From positions 1 to 44,736 of the forward strand of contig NZ_JACHJJ010000038.1 of the NCBI RefSeq assembly GCF_014203605.1: a stretch of 44,736 bases of DNA, given 5' to 3'. The notes below the pieces were generated by a model. The model was not told the DNA's origin and ran no database searches. It saw only the letters and a list, made by a program, of their open reading frames with translations. This stretch comes from Thiemannella venezuelensis. GTDB lineage: Bacteria; Actinomycetota; Actinomycetes; Streptosporangiales; Streptosporangiaceae. This document shows positions 7,247 to 15,601 of this stretch, piece by piece (positions within the stretch are counted from its first letter, which is position 1; each line of letters opens with the position of its first letter). A program made the translations under genes and the position numbers.

Positions 7247-9418
7247 TCAGACCTCCACCTTGATCAACCGGCTCATCCAGAAGGATCCGGCGGCCACCAG
7301 CAGCACCGCGGCGCCCAGCATCGCGATGCCCAGCGGCTCGGTGTAGAGCGGGCGCACGTACTCGCCGCGGATGAGGAACATCCAGCCGCCGATGCCGATC
7401 GGCAGCGCGATCAGGACGTAGGCCGACAGCCGGCCCTCGGCGGTCAGCGCGCGCACGTGCCGGCGGAGCCGGGCGCGCTCGCGCATGGTGTCCACCGCGG
7501 TCGCCATGATCTCGGCCAGGTTCCCGCCGACCTCCCGCTGGATGCGGATCGCCATCACCAGCCAGGACAGGTCCCGGCACGCGGTGCGCTCGGCCGCCTT
7601 CTCCAGCGCGTCCTCCAGGTCCACGCCGAGCCGGGTCTCGGCCAGGGCCTTGCCGAACTCGGTGCTGACCGGCTCGGCCGACTCCCGCACCAGCGCGGCC
7701 AGCGCCTGTCCGAGGGAGAAGCCCGAGCGCAGTGAGCCGACGACGAGCTGCAGCGCGTCCGGGAGCTGCTCGGCGAAGCGGCGGGCCCGCGCCGCGGCAC
7801 GGTGCCGGCGGTAGAGGCCGCAGCCCGCCCAGCCCAGGCCCGGGCCGAGCAGGATCCCGGCCACCGGCGGCAGCAGCAGGGCGAGCAGGACGGCGCAGGC
7901 GAACGCCACGCCCAGCCGCAGCAGCGTCCACTCGTGCGGCAGCAGCCGCATCCCGGCCTGCTCCAGCTCGACGGCGAGGCGCTCGTGGCGGCCCCGGGCG
8001 CGCACCACCCTCTCGGTCAGCGCCAGCGCCGCACCCGGCACTCCGAGGCCCCCGGCGATCCCGGCGCCCGCGGGCGCGCCCCCGTGCGCGACGAAGCGCT
8101 CCAGCTGGGCGAGCCGCCCGCCGTCCAGGCCGCGGCGGGGCCGTACCAGCGCCGCGGCGGCCAGCGCCACGGCGGCCAGCAGCGCGCCGCCGCCCGCAGG
8201 GTAGAGCCAGTCCGGCGGCCCGGCGACCGTGACGGCGGCCGGGGGCGCCCCCGGGCCGCCCGCCCGCGGATCGGCCGCGAAGGTCACCGCCATGGAGGTG
8301 CTCACCACCCCGCCCGCATCCGCCGGAGTGGAGGCGGGCCCCGGTGCGGGAACGTCCGCCGCGGGCCCGGCCGGCCGCGCCTCGACCGTCAGGCGCGCCG
8401 CCCTCCCGGCCAGCTCCCCCGGCACCCGTACGGTGACCCGCACCGGCGGGGAGAACGCCGCCGCGGCCGACAGGAACGCCGCGGCCAGCTCCCGGCCCCG
8501 GGTGGCGCGGCGGACCCGCCCCCCGCCGCCCTCGGCGATGCGCCGCAGCGCGGCGGCGTCGATCCCCTCCCCGAAGGCCACCACGTCGACCGCGGCCCCG
8601 GCGCCGCGCAGCCGTACGGCCAGCAGGTCCAGGGAGGTCCGCGAGGAGGTGTCGGCCCCGTCCGACAGCACCAGCAGCCGCCGGTCACCGGCCTCCTCCC
8701 CGGCCAGCAGCGCCGCCCCCGCCTCGACCCCGTCGTACAGGGCAGTGCTGCCCTGCGCCCGCACGCCGCGCACCGCCGCGGCGAAGGCCGCCCGGTCGGC
8801 GGTGGGCGCCAGCAGGGTCTCGGCCCGGTCGCCGACCCGGACCAGGCCGAGCCGCACGTCGGAGGGGACGGCGCGGGCGTAGTCCAGCGCGGCGTCCTGC
8901 GCCTGGGCGAGAGGCGGGCCGGACATCGAGGCGCTGGCGTCGAAGACGATCACGACGGACCGGTCCGGGCCGTCCCCGCCGCCCGCGCCGGCGGTCCCGG
9001 CGGGCTCGACGGTCACCGGCAGCACCGCGCCCTCACCCGCGCCCTCACCCGCGCCCGTCTCCCGGGCGCGCACGGTGACCCGCGCGGTCTCCAGGGACAT
9101 GCCCGGCGGCAGGTTCCTGGCGGTCAGGTAGAACTGCGCCCGCCCCGGCGTCGTCCGCACGGCTCCCGCCGCCAGCGACGGCTCGCCGTCACCCCACGCC
9201 GCGGGCGCCGGGGCGCCGAGCAGCAGGGTGAGCAGCAGGGTGAGCAGGACGCCGGGCAGGCCGTGGCGCCCCGGGCGGGGCGGCGCGAGGAGGTCCCGGC
9301 CCGGCCCGGCCGGATACCGGAACACCCGGCCGCTCCGGCCGCTCCGGCCGCTCCGGCCGCTCCGGCCGCTCCGGCCGCTCCGGCCGCTCCGGCCGCTCCG
9401 GCCGCAGAAGCGTGTCAC
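7247..9418 (-). CDS. VWA domain-TadB fusion, pilus assembly platform protein
   Basis: Predicted 723-residue fusion. A short N-terminal (Ser-Gly-Arg) repeat precedes a hydrophobic export segment (about 55-72). A von Willebrand A domain follows with an intact MIDAS start D160-x-S162-x-S164 (FDASASMSG) and the later SDGADTS loop, so it probably lies outside the membrane. After a membrane helix near 385-405 comes a TadB-type F-domain (LPDALQLVVGSLRSGFSLGQAL, then REVGGNLAEIM) with terminal membrane helices. The GTG at 9418 overlaps the cpaF stop as GTGA, favouring coupled translation from there. A second in-frame GTG at 9325 would skip the repeat and start just before the export signal; I cannot choose between them. 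TadB is normally about 300 residues, so the extra half is a genuine fusion. Confidence 0.85.
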   Translation of the reverse strand: MTRFCGRSGRSGRSGRSGRSGRSGRSGRSGRVFRYPAGPGRDLLAPPRPGRHGLPGVLLTLLLTLLLGAPAPAAWGDGEPSLAAGAVRTTPGRAQFYLTARNLPPGMSLETARVTVRARETGAGEGAGEGAVLPVTVEPAGTAGAGGGDGPDRSVVIVFDASASMSGPPLAQAQDAALDYARAVPSDVRLGLVRVGDRAETLLAPTADRAAFAAAVRGVRAQGSTALYDGVEAGAALLAGEEAGDRRLLVLSDGADTSSRTSLDLLAVRLRGAGAAVDVVAFGEGIDAAALRRIAEGGGGRVRRATRGRELAAAFLSAAAAFSPPVRVTVRVPGELAGRAARLTVEARPAGPAADVPAPGPASTPADAGGVVSTSMAVTFAADPRAGGPGAPPAAVTVAGPPDWLYPAGGGALLAAVALAAAALVRPRRGLDGGRLAQLERFVAHGGAPAGAGIAGGLGVPGAALALTERVVRARGRHERLAVELEQAGMRLLPHEWTLLRLGVAFACAVLLALLLPPVAGILLGPGLGWAGCGLYRRHRAAARARRFAEQLPDALQLVVGSLRSGFSLGQALAALVRESAEPVSTEFGKALAETRLGVDLEDALEKAAERTACRDLSWLVMAIRIQREVGGNLAEIMATAVDTMRERARLRRHVRALTAEGRLSAYVLIALPIGIGGWMFLIRGEYVRPLYTEPLGIAMLGAAVLLVAAGSFWMSRLIKVEV
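9327..9405. repeat. 9-bp tandem repeat encoding Ser-Gly-Arg
   Basis: CGGCCGCTC is repeated eight times plus seven bases, right at the cpaF/VWA-TadB junction. On the minus strand it reads as (Ser-Gly-Arg)n in the VWA-TadB frame. Being a multiple of three, copy-number change would alter protein length without a frameshift. Confidence 0.95.
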
Positions 9419-10803
9419 AACACGCCGCCGAACGTGCCCGGCGGGATGGTGACGCCCGCCTTGGCGATCTCGTCGAGGAAGCGCGGCCGCAGCCCGCTCG
9501 GCACCAGCGTGCCGCGGTAGCGGCCGGTCGCGTCCATTCCCGCCCGGTAGTCGAACACGAAGATGTCCTGGAGGGTGACCACGTCGCCCTCCATGCCGGT
9601 CACCTCGGTGACGTGGGTGATGCGCCGCACGCCGTCCTTCATCCGGGTGACCTGCACGATCACGTCGACGGCGGAGGCGATCTGCTCCCGGATGGCCCGC
9701 GCGGGCAGGTCCACCCCGGCCATCAGCACCATGGTCTCCAGGCGGGCCAGCGTGTCGCGCGGGGTGTTGGCGTGCACGGTGGTCAGCGAGCCGTCGTGGC
9801 CGGTGTTCATGGCCTGGAGCATGTCGAGGGCCGCGCCGTCGCGGACCTCGCCGACGACGATGCGGTCCGGGCGCATGCGCAGCGCGTTGCGGACCAGGTC
9901 GCGGATGGTGACCTCGCCCCGGCCCTCGGTGTTGGCCGGGCGCGACTCCAGGCGCAAGACGTGCTTCTGGCGCAGCTGCAGCTCGGCGGCGTCCTCGATG
10001 GTGACGATGCGGTCGCCGGCCGGCACGAAGCTCGACAGCACGTTGAGAGTGGTGGTCTTGCCGGAGCCGGTGCCGCCGCTGATCACCATGTCGAGGCGGC
10101 CGCGCACGCAGGCCGAGAGCACCTCGGCCACCGGACGGGTCAGCGTGCCGAACGCGATCAGGTCGTCGACGGTGTAGGGATCCTTGGAGAACTTGCGGAT
10201 GGTCAGGATGGAGCCGTCCAGCGCGATGGGGCTGACCACGGCGTTGACCCGGCTGCCGTCGGGCAGGCGGGCGTCGACCATCGGGCTGGCCTCGTCGACG
10301 TGCCGGCCGACCCGCGAGACGATGCGGTCGATGACGCGCCGCAGGTGGGCGTCGTCGGCGAAGCGGGTCTCGACCTCCTCGATCCGCCCGGACCGCTCCA
10401 CGAAGATCAGCTCGGGGCCGTTGACCATGATCTCGCTGACGTCGGGGTCGCGCAGCAGCGGCTCCAGCGGGCCGTGGCCGAGGATGTCGTCGGTGACCTC
10501 GTCGGCGATGCGGGCCCGGTCGGCGGCGGTCAGCGGCGTCTCCTCGGCGGCCAGCACCTCGCCGACGGTCTCGCGTACCCGCCGCCGCAGGTCGTCGTCC
10601 CCGCCGACGTCGGCGTACATCTGGGGGCCGAGCACGTCCAGCAGCGCCTGGTGCACCCGGCGGCGCACCCCGGCCAGCGGGTCGGCGGCCCGGACCGCGG
10701 CGGCCGCCGCGGTCCCGTCCCCGGCGGGGCCCGGCGCCCGTTCGGCGGCGTCCTGCGGTACGGCGGCCGCGCGCCGCCGGGCGATGCGGTCGTTGAGTCC
10801 CAC
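9415..10803 (-). CDS. cpaF: Tad pilus secretion ATPase CpaF/TadA
   Basis: 462-residue secretion ATPase of the CpaF/TadA (VirB11-like) family that powers pilin export and assembly at the cytoplasmic face. Visible motifs are the N-terminal domain reading LEPLLRDPDVSEIMVNGP, Walker A GGTGSGKTT, an Asp box, Walker B within RIVVGEVRDGAALDML, and the His box TTVHANTP. The first 45 residues are a disordered Ala/Pro-rich leader. The GTG start at 10803 is preceded by AGGAGGG. Its stop overlaps the next gene's start. It is the central engine of the operon. Confidence 0.95.
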   Translation of the reverse strand: MGLNDRIARRRAAAVPQDAAERAPGPAGDGTAAAAAVRAADPLAGVRRRVHQALLDVLGPQMYADVGGDDDLRRRVRETVGEVLAAEETPLTAADRARIADEVTDDILGHGPLEPLLRDPDVSEIMVNGPELIFVERSGRIEEVETRFADDAHLRRVIDRIVSRVGRHVDEASPMVDARLPDGSRVNAVVSPIALDGSILTIRKFSKDPYTVDDLIAFGTLTRPVAEVLSACVRGRLDMVISGGTGSGKTTTLNVLSSFVPAGDRIVTIEDAAELQLRQKHVLRLESRPANTEGRGEVTIRDLVRNALRMRPDRIVVGEVRDGAALDMLQAMNTGHDGSLTTVHANTPRDTLARLETMVLMAGVDLPARAIREQIASAVDVIVQVTRMKDGVRRITHVTEVTGMEGDVVTLQDIFVFDYRAGMDATGRYRGTLVPSGLRPRFLDEIAKAGVTIPPGTFGGVL

Positions 10804-10912
10804 CGGCGTCAGCCCTCCTCTCCACGCTCGAATCCCACGACCGGTCCCGCGACCGGTCCCGCGATCGGTCCCGCGTCCGGTGCCTGCCCCGTCCGGCCGC
10901 CGGATCGCACGG
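10804..10912. other. Short intergenic repeat between cpaE and cpaF
   Basis: The 109-bp gap contains near-identical copies of the element CCGGTCCCGCGA (about 10840-10882), which makes three to four imperfect 12-bp repeats, plus the AGGAGGG ribosome site of cpaF. I see no gene. Confidence 0.5.
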
Positions 10913-12142
10913 TCAGCCCCTCACCCGGCGCAGCAGCCCGCGCCGCCCGCGTTCGCGGCGCGGGGGGCCGGCCGGCGCGGCGTGCAGGTGCCGGGTCGCG
11001 ATCTCGGCGATGGCCCGGCTGACCGGGTGGGCGGGGTCGCCGGCGGTCAGCGGCACCCCCCGGTTCAGCGAGAGCGGCACGTCGGCGCTGGAGGGGATGT
11101 GCGCGTGCGGCGGCACCCGCAGCACCCGCTCGACGTCCTGCGGGGTCAGCCCGACGGGTGAGCCGGAGCGGTTGAGCGCCACGATCCGCCGCTCGGCGAG
11201 GTGGCCGAGCAGATCGAGGGTCTCCAGCGCGATGCGGGTGTTCTTCAGCGTCAGCACGTCGGGTGCGGCCAGCACCAGGAAGTGGTCGGTGACGTCGAGC
11301 GCGGCCAGCAGCGGATCGGAGAAGTGCGGCGGCGTGTCGACGACGACGTAGTCGAACATGTCCCGGGCCAGGCGCAGCACCTCGCCCACCAGCGGCGCGC
11401 CGACCTGCTCGCCGTCGGTCGGCCGGACCGGGGCCAGCAGGGTGTCCAGGCCGGGCCGGTACGGCGTCAGCAGCGAGCGCAGCCCGGTCTCGTCGAGCCG
11501 GTCGGCCATCGCGACCGCGTCGGCGAGCCCGCGCTCGGGGGTCAGCTGCAGTGCGATCGCCACGTCGCCGAACTCCACGTCCAGGTCCACCAGCAGGACC
11601 CGGTGCCGGCCCCCGGCGGCCAGCGCCACCGCCAGGTTGGTGGCCACGGTGGTCTTGCCGCAGCCGCCCTTGGTGGCCAGCACCGTGACGATCCTTCCGG
11701 GGCGGGCGTCGGGAACGCCGGGGACGCCGTGGGTGTCGTGGGTGTCGTGGGTGTCGTGGGTGGCGGGCTGCGGGGCCGACATCCGCCGCGACAGCTCCAG
11801 CGAGCGCCCGCACGCCTCCAGCACGGCCCCCGCGTCGCGCGGGTCGGCGACCTCCCGGATACCGGCCCGCAGCGCCTCCCGCAGCAGGCCCGCGCCGGCG
11901 TGGGCGCACAGCAGCACCACGCCCGTCGCGGGCCCGCGCAGCCGCTGCTCGGCGGCGAAGGCCGCCGCCTCGGCGGATGCGGCGCCGGGGCCGAAGAGCA
12001 CGAGCGGCTCGCCCGGATCCTCCGCCATCAGCGCGGCCAGCCCGGCGGGGTCCGCCGCGGTCCGTACGGCGTGCCCGGCCTGCCCGAGCAGTGCGGCGAG
12101 CTCCGCGGCCGCGGCGGGCTGCGGCTCGTACAGGATCGTCAC
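10913..12142 (-). CDS. cpaE: CpaE/TadZ-like pilus localisation ATPase
   Basis: 409 residues. Residues 1-115 form a receiver-like domain without the usual phospho-acceptor pocket, as in CpaE/TadZ. A linker follows that contains a Thr-His-Asp repeat near residue 128-140. The rest is a MinD/ParA-type P-loop ATPase: deviant Walker A KGGCGKTT, then LLVDLDVEFGDVA and FDYVVVDTPPHFSD. These proteins position the Tad machine at the membrane. The GTG start at 12142 follows GGGAGGGGG. It belongs to the tad operon, 102 bp after cpaB. It is separate from the parA gene at 42.5 kb. Confidence 0.9.
   Translation of the reverse strand: MTILYEPQPAAAAELAALLGQAGHAVRTAADPAGLAALMAEDPGEPLVLFGPGAASAEAAAFAAEQRLRGPATGVVLLCAHAGAGLLREALRAGIREVADPRDAGAVLEACGRSLELSRRMSAPQPATHDTHDTHDTHGVPGVPDARPGRIVTVLATKGGCGKTTVATNLAVALAAGGRHRVLLVDLDVEFGDVAIALQLTPERGLADAVAMADRLDETGLRSLLTPYRPGLDTLLAPVRPTDGEQVGAPLVGEVLRLARDMFDYVVVDTPPHFSDPLLAALDVTDHFLVLAAPDVLTLKNTRIALETLDLLGHLAERRIVALNRSGSPVGLTPQDVERVLRVPPHAHIPSSADVPLSLNRGVPLTAGDPAHPVSRAIAEIATRHLHAAPAGPPRRERGRRGLLRRVRG
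11733..11759. repeat. 9-bp tandem repeat in cpaE
   Basis: GTGTCGTGG is repeated three times and encodes Thr-His-Asp triplets in the linker between the receiver-like and ATPase domains of CpaE. In-frame copy change would only vary linker length. Confidence 0.9.
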
Positions 12143-12244
12143 CGCCCCCTCCCGCCGGTCGTCGCCCCGCCCCGTGCGGTCACGGGCGCGCCCTCCTCCG
12201 TCGCGGGCCCGCGGTCCCGTCCGGTCAACGTCGTCTCCTCGTGG

Positions 12245-13030
12245 TCAGCGGAACAGCGAATGGTTGTCGACGCCGGGGCCGGGGCCGACGTCGGCGGTGT
12301 CGGTGAGCAGGCCGAGGTAGAGGGTCCCGGTCTGGGCGGCGTGCACCAGCCGCTCGGCCTCGTCCTGGTTGACCGCCACGGTCACCAGCAGCGTCCGTTC
12401 CTGCTGCGGGTCCTGCTCGGCGGCGTCGGCGGGCTCGGCCGCGGAGGCGGCGGCGCGGCGCGGTCCCACGGCGAGCACCTGGACGCGGGGCAGCAGCACC
12501 CGGGTGGCCCGGTTGGTCTCGTGGCCCTCGGCGAGCCGGTCGCCCGAGGGCACCCCCGTCCTGCCCTTGAGCACGTTGAAGGTGTCGAAGACGACCACCT
12601 GCGTGTCGGGGCGCACGTACCCGGAGACGTCGGCGGCGGCGGTCATCTCCACCGAGACCGCCATCTTTCCCTCGGGGATCGGCAGTCCGCCGGTCGTCCT
12701 CTCCGGCGCGGCGAACATGCCGCGCAGCAGCAGCTGGCGCGGCTGGAGCCCGGCGGTGAGCGCCAGTGCGTCCAGGCCGGCGTCCACGGCGCCCAGCGCG
12801 TCGGCCGGGACGGTCTCGGCGGGCATGCGCACCTGCTCGACCAGCCCTCCGGCGCGGATCTGCTCGCCGGTGGTCCCGGCCGGGACGGCCTTCTTCGCCA
12901 CCAGTACGGCGACCGCCTTCTTGCCCGCCAGCGCCCGCTCCTCGGCGCCGGAGACGTAGACCAGCACGGCGGCGGCGCCGGTCAGGGCCAGCGCCAGCGC
13001 GGCCAGCAGCGTGAGCATGCGCGACCTCAA
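12245..13030 (-). CDS. cpaB: CpaB/RcpC-type SAF-domain pilus protein
   Basis: 261 residues: an N-terminal membrane anchor (about 5-27), then a SAF domain (VLVAKKAVPAGTTGEQIRAG) and an RcpC/CpaB domain (KMAVSVEMTAAADVSGYVRPDTQVVVF). The protein acts on the outer side of the membrane in Flp pilus assembly. TTG 13030 follows AGGGGG at a good distance and is ten bases after the upstream stop; an internal ATG at 13018 is the alternative and loses four residues. Gram-positive Tad loci keep this protein even without the outer-membrane secretin, and no secretin is present here. Confidence 0.88.
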   Translation of the reverse strand: MRSRMLTLLAALALALTGAAAVLVYVSGAEERALAGKKAVAVLVAKKAVPAGTTGEQIRAGGLVEQVRMPAETVPADALGAVDAGLDALALTAGLQPRQLLLRGMFAAPERTTGGLPIPEGKMAVSVEMTAAADVSGYVRPDTQVVVFDTFNVLKGRTGVPSGDRLAEGHETNRATRVLLPRVQVLAVGPRRAAASAAEPADAAEQDPQQERTLLVTVAVNQDEAERLVHAAQTGTLYLGLLTDTADVGPGPGVDNHSLFR

Positions 13031-13040
13031 CCCGTTCCCC

Positions 13041-14246
13041 CTAACCGATCAGCGTCACGATGGCGGCGCCCAGGTCGGGGCCGCCGATCGTGCCCTTCGC
13101 CGGGACGAGGGCGCGGGTGAAGTAGCCGTAGACGCACTTGTCGGACCCCCCGCAGCGGCTCAGGCCGGTCAGCTTCGACGGCTCGGAGGCGCCGGGCAGG
13201 GCATAGCCGGTGATCACGAACGGGGCGAACCCCTCGATGGTGTAGCGGGTGTTCTGCCCGCTCCCCCCGACCTGGCGGAAGATCGGCAGGTAGGTGACGA
13301 CCCGCTCGCCGCGGGCGTCGGCCAGGACCCGCTCGCACGCCTTGGACGGGGACACGCCCGGGTCGCCGCCGTAGGTGCCGTCGGCCTCGACCAGCACCGA
13401 GCAGGTGTCGTCGAGGTCGTCCAGCCAGCCGAACCCGCCGGGGCTGTCGCCGCCGGAGCCGCGGGTCGTGCACGTCCGGGCCGTGGTGGTGTGCAGGTGG
13501 AGCACGACCTCGGCCGAGCCGGGCACGGCCGCGGGCGGCGCGGGCGCGAACACCGTGCCGCCCGCGGTGGCCTCGCGCCACTCGCACAGCGAGACGGTCA
13601 GGCCCAGGCCGCGGGCCCGCAGCGGCGGACCCCAGGCGGCGCGGGCGCAGGCCCGCACCTCGGCCCCGGCGTAGCCGCCCCTGCCGAGCAGGGTCTGGGC
13701 GAGGACCGGCGGCAGCAGGGTGCTGCCGCCGGGCAGCCGGGAGCGGGTGCGCGCCTCCACGTACACCGCGGTGGCCGGCGGCTCGCCGATGCAGGCGGTC
13801 AGGTTGGCGGCCGGCGGCGGGCAGCCGGGCAGGCCGCCGTTGCCGGTCCGCCCGCACAGCGTCTCCACTCCCGAGGTGCCGTCCTTGGCGTTGGCGTCGG
13901 CGTAGCGCTGCGCGGTGGCGGCGGGGGCGGTGCCGCACCGTCCGGCGTCGCGGGCGCACTGCTCGGCCACGGCCATGGCGGCGGAGTCCGCGCCGCTCTG
14001 CAGTTCCTCGCGCTCGGCGTAGAGCCGGCCGACGTCGACGGCGAGGGCGCCCATGCCCAGCAGCACCCCGCCGGCGACCAGCACGCAGACGAGGACGGCG
14101 ATGCCCCCCTCGTCGCCGCCGCGCCGCAGGAGCCCGCCGCGCCGCAGGAGCCCGGCGGGGCGCGGGGCCCGCACACGCCGCGGGGCCCGGGCCGGCGCCG
14201 GCGTGCGGGCCCCCGCCCGCGCCTTCGCGGGCCCTAGCCGAGACAC
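13041..14246 (-). CDS. TadG-like pilus assembly protein
   Basis: 401 residues. A basic leader ends in a duplicated LLRRGG motif, followed by DEGGIAVLVCVLVAGGVLLG, a single membrane helix (about 47-70) of the TadE/TadG type. Next comes the conserved DVGRLYAEREELQSGADSAA stretch that TadG-like minor pilins share. The remaining roughly 310 residues, exposed outside, are cysteine-containing and not recognisable as a named domain. The GTG start at 14246 lies inside the tadE 3' end (13-bp overlap), so the two are coupled. A pseudopilin or cell-wall anchoring role is inferred from family. Confidence 0.8.
   Translation of the reverse strand: MSRLGPAKARAGARTPAPARAPRRVRAPRPAGLLRRGGLLRRGGDEGGIAVLVCVLVAGGVLLGMGALAVDVGRLYAEREELQSGADSAAMAVAEQCARDAGRCGTAPAATAQRYADANAKDGTSGVETLCGRTGNGGLPGCPPPAANLTACIGEPPATAVYVEARTRSRLPGGSTLLPPVLAQTLLGRGGYAGAEVRACARAAWGPPLRARGLGLTVSLCEWREATAGGTVFAPAPPAAVPGSAEVVLHLHTTTARTCTTRGSGGDSPGGFGWLDDLDDTCSVLVEADGTYGGDPGVSPSKACERVLADARGERVVTYLPIFRQVGGSGQNTRYTIEGFAPFVITGYALPGASEPSKLTGLSRCGGSDKCVYGYFTRALVPAKGTIGGPDLGAAIVTLIG
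14117..14152. repeat. 18-bp direct duplication in tadG-like gene
   Basis: Two adjacent identical 18-bp copies (CGCCGCGCCGCAGGAGCC) encode the doubled LLRRGG segment just before the membrane helix of the TadG-like protein. Confidence 0.8.
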
Positions 14247-14671
14247 GGCATGACCCCCCTGCCGGACAGGGTGATCGGCCCGTCCAGGCCGCCGCCGAAC
14301 AGCGCCGCGAGCCCGGCCACCGGGGTGACGAACTCGAAGGGGTGCCTGACCTCGACGACGGCGTCGGCGCCGGGGTCAGGAGCCGCGGGGCAGGCGGTGA
14401 CCGTGCTGGACAGGGGCGAGAGCCCCTGCGCGGCGGACTCCACCCGGGGTCCGGCCGGATGTCCGAGGGCGACGGCCCGCGCGCCTTCGCGGGCGGCCCC
14501 GGTGAGGATGATCTGTGCGTTGAACATGCGCCCGAAGTCGATGACCGCGAAGAGGAGGAAGAGGATCACGGGGAGCATGAGCGCCGTCTCCACGGAGGCG
14601 GCGCCCAGTTCCATGGGGCGCGCCGTACGGGCGGTGCGGCCCGGCTGCACGGGGACGCCCAGCCGGGGCAC
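14234..14671 (-). CDS. tadE: TadE-like minor pilin
   Basis: 145 residues. The class III pilin-like segment ELGAASVETALMLPVILFLL (from about residue 21) has Glu at the +5-like position before a hydrophobic helix, and FGRMFNAQIILTGAAREGARAVA is the TadE signature. It would be processed by a TadV-type prepilin peptidase, which is not in the window. The GTG start at 14671 is four bases after the flp stop. Its 3' end overlaps the TadG-like gene by 13 bp. Confidence 0.88.
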   Translation of the reverse strand: MPRLGVPVQPGRTARTARPMELGAASVETALMLPVILFLLFAVIDFGRMFNAQIILTGAAREGARAVALGHPAGPRVESAAQGLSPLSSTVTACPAAPDPGADAVVEVRHPFEFVTPVAGLAALFGGGLDGPITLSGRGVMPCLG

Positions 14672-14675
14672 GCGA

Positions 14676-14858
14676 TCAGCCGATCTTGTCGAGGACTTCG
14701 CTGAACTTCAGGTCCAGGCCCTGACCGAGCAGGATCACGGTGCCGACGATGACGGCCGCGATGAGCGCCACCATGAGGCCGTACTCCACGGCCGTGGCGC
14801 CGCGGTCACGACCGGAGTCGTCGAGCAGGGCCTGGAGCTTGAGGTAAAGACCGATCAT
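14676..14858 (-). CDS. flp: Flp-family major pilin
   Basis: 60-residue prepilin, the usual size for Flp. A short basic leader ends RDRG, and the predicted cleavage is after Gly20, giving a mature protein starting ATAVEYG with Glu at +5 and Tyr at +6, the Flp hallmark. A hydrophobic helix LMVALIAAVIVGTVILLG follows. The frame is open upstream to 14900, but ATG 14858 has GGAGG eight bases before it, so this start is preferred. It is the first gene of the minus-strand tad operon. Major shaft subunit of the pilus. Confidence 0.92.
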   Translation of the reverse strand: MIGLYLKLQALLDDSGRDRGATAVEYGLMVALIAAVIVGTVILLGQGLDLKFSEVLDKIG

Positions 14859-14900
14859 GGTGCACTCCTCCGTGAGCTGCGCGCCACCGACGGTTTCCAT

Positions 14901-15045
14901 CGGCGATGGCTTTCCGTAACGTGGCTGACACGCTAGGTGCCGATCGGTTGCCGGAAACGGTGCAGAACGGGTGCGAAATCGGTGCGAGTTACCTTTTGTG
15001 CTTACATATGCACTTTAAGTTACTCATTACTGACCGGAACAGTAC
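14901..15045 (-). promoter_or_regulatory. Likely tad operon promoter region with 11-bp direct repeats
   Basis: The gap between flp and the CheY-like gene is distinctly AT-richer (about 14990-15040, including CTTACATATGCACTTTAAG). It contains three adjacent 11-bp direct repeats at 14958-14990 sharing the core GGTGC(G/A)(G/A)A; a weaker related copy precedes them. Eleven-base direct repeats are typical for OmpR-type regulators and similar activators. No exact promoter hexamers are claimed. Confidence 0.45.
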
Positions 15046-15420
15046 TCAGGGGCGGGCCCGCGCCAGCAGCGCCCCGACGCGCACCGCGAGCTCCCGCGGG
15101 CTGAACGGCTTGACCATGTAGTCGTCCGCGCCCGCCCGGAACCCCTCCTCCACGTCGGCCTCCTGCGCCTTCGACGTGAGCATGAGGACCACCACACCCT
15201 CCAGTCCGGGCATCGCGCGCAGCCTGCGGCACACCTCCGGTCCCGAGAGCCCCGGCATCATCCAGTCCAGGATCACGATGTCGGGCCGCTGCTGCTCCAG
15301 CGCCGTCAGCGCCTCCATCCCGTCGCCCGCCGTACGCACCTCGTGGCCGGCCTGCTCCAGCCGGAACACGGTCAGATCCCGGATGTCGAGATCGTCCTCG
15401 ACGATCAGAACGCTGCTCAT
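15046..15420 (-). CDS. CheY-like single-domain response regulator
   Basis: 124 residues, a receiver domain only: acidic pocket E8-D9-D10, phospho-acceptor D52 (ILDWMMP), conserved Thr in MLTSK and Lys in VKPFSP. It has no DNA-binding output domain, so it must act by protein contact. The ATG at 15420 has GGGG six to ten bases upstream; a GTG two codons earlier is less well placed. It is divergent from the CHASE histidine kinase (start 15602), a natural partner, and its 3' end faces the tad promoter region. Confidence 0.88.
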   Translation of the reverse strand: MSSVLIVEDDLDIRDLTVFRLEQAGHEVRTAGDGMEALTALEQQRPDIVILDWMMPGLSGPEVCRRLRAMPGLEGVVVLMLTSKAQEADVEEGFRAGADDYMVKPFSPRELAVRVGALLARARP

Positions 15421-15601
15421 GATCACCCCGTGACGTTTCCCCAGAAAAAGCCCCTTGGCCAGCGTTCATACCCGCTTCCCCGGTTCTAGGCCTCCAGAAC
15501 GAGGACGGCCCCCGGCCGCCCCGCCGTTCCTCAACTCCGCGGCGCTCCTTCCGATGGGGACAAGGAAGTCCACTCGAGACGGCATGAGACGGGAGACACA
15601 G

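Noticed and set aside
7247-10825. One very long minus-strand frame across cpaF and tadB
   Set aside because: The upper 1.4 kb is the shadow of cpaF in another frame (Arg/Pro/Gly-rich translation); only the part from 9418 downward has domain content.
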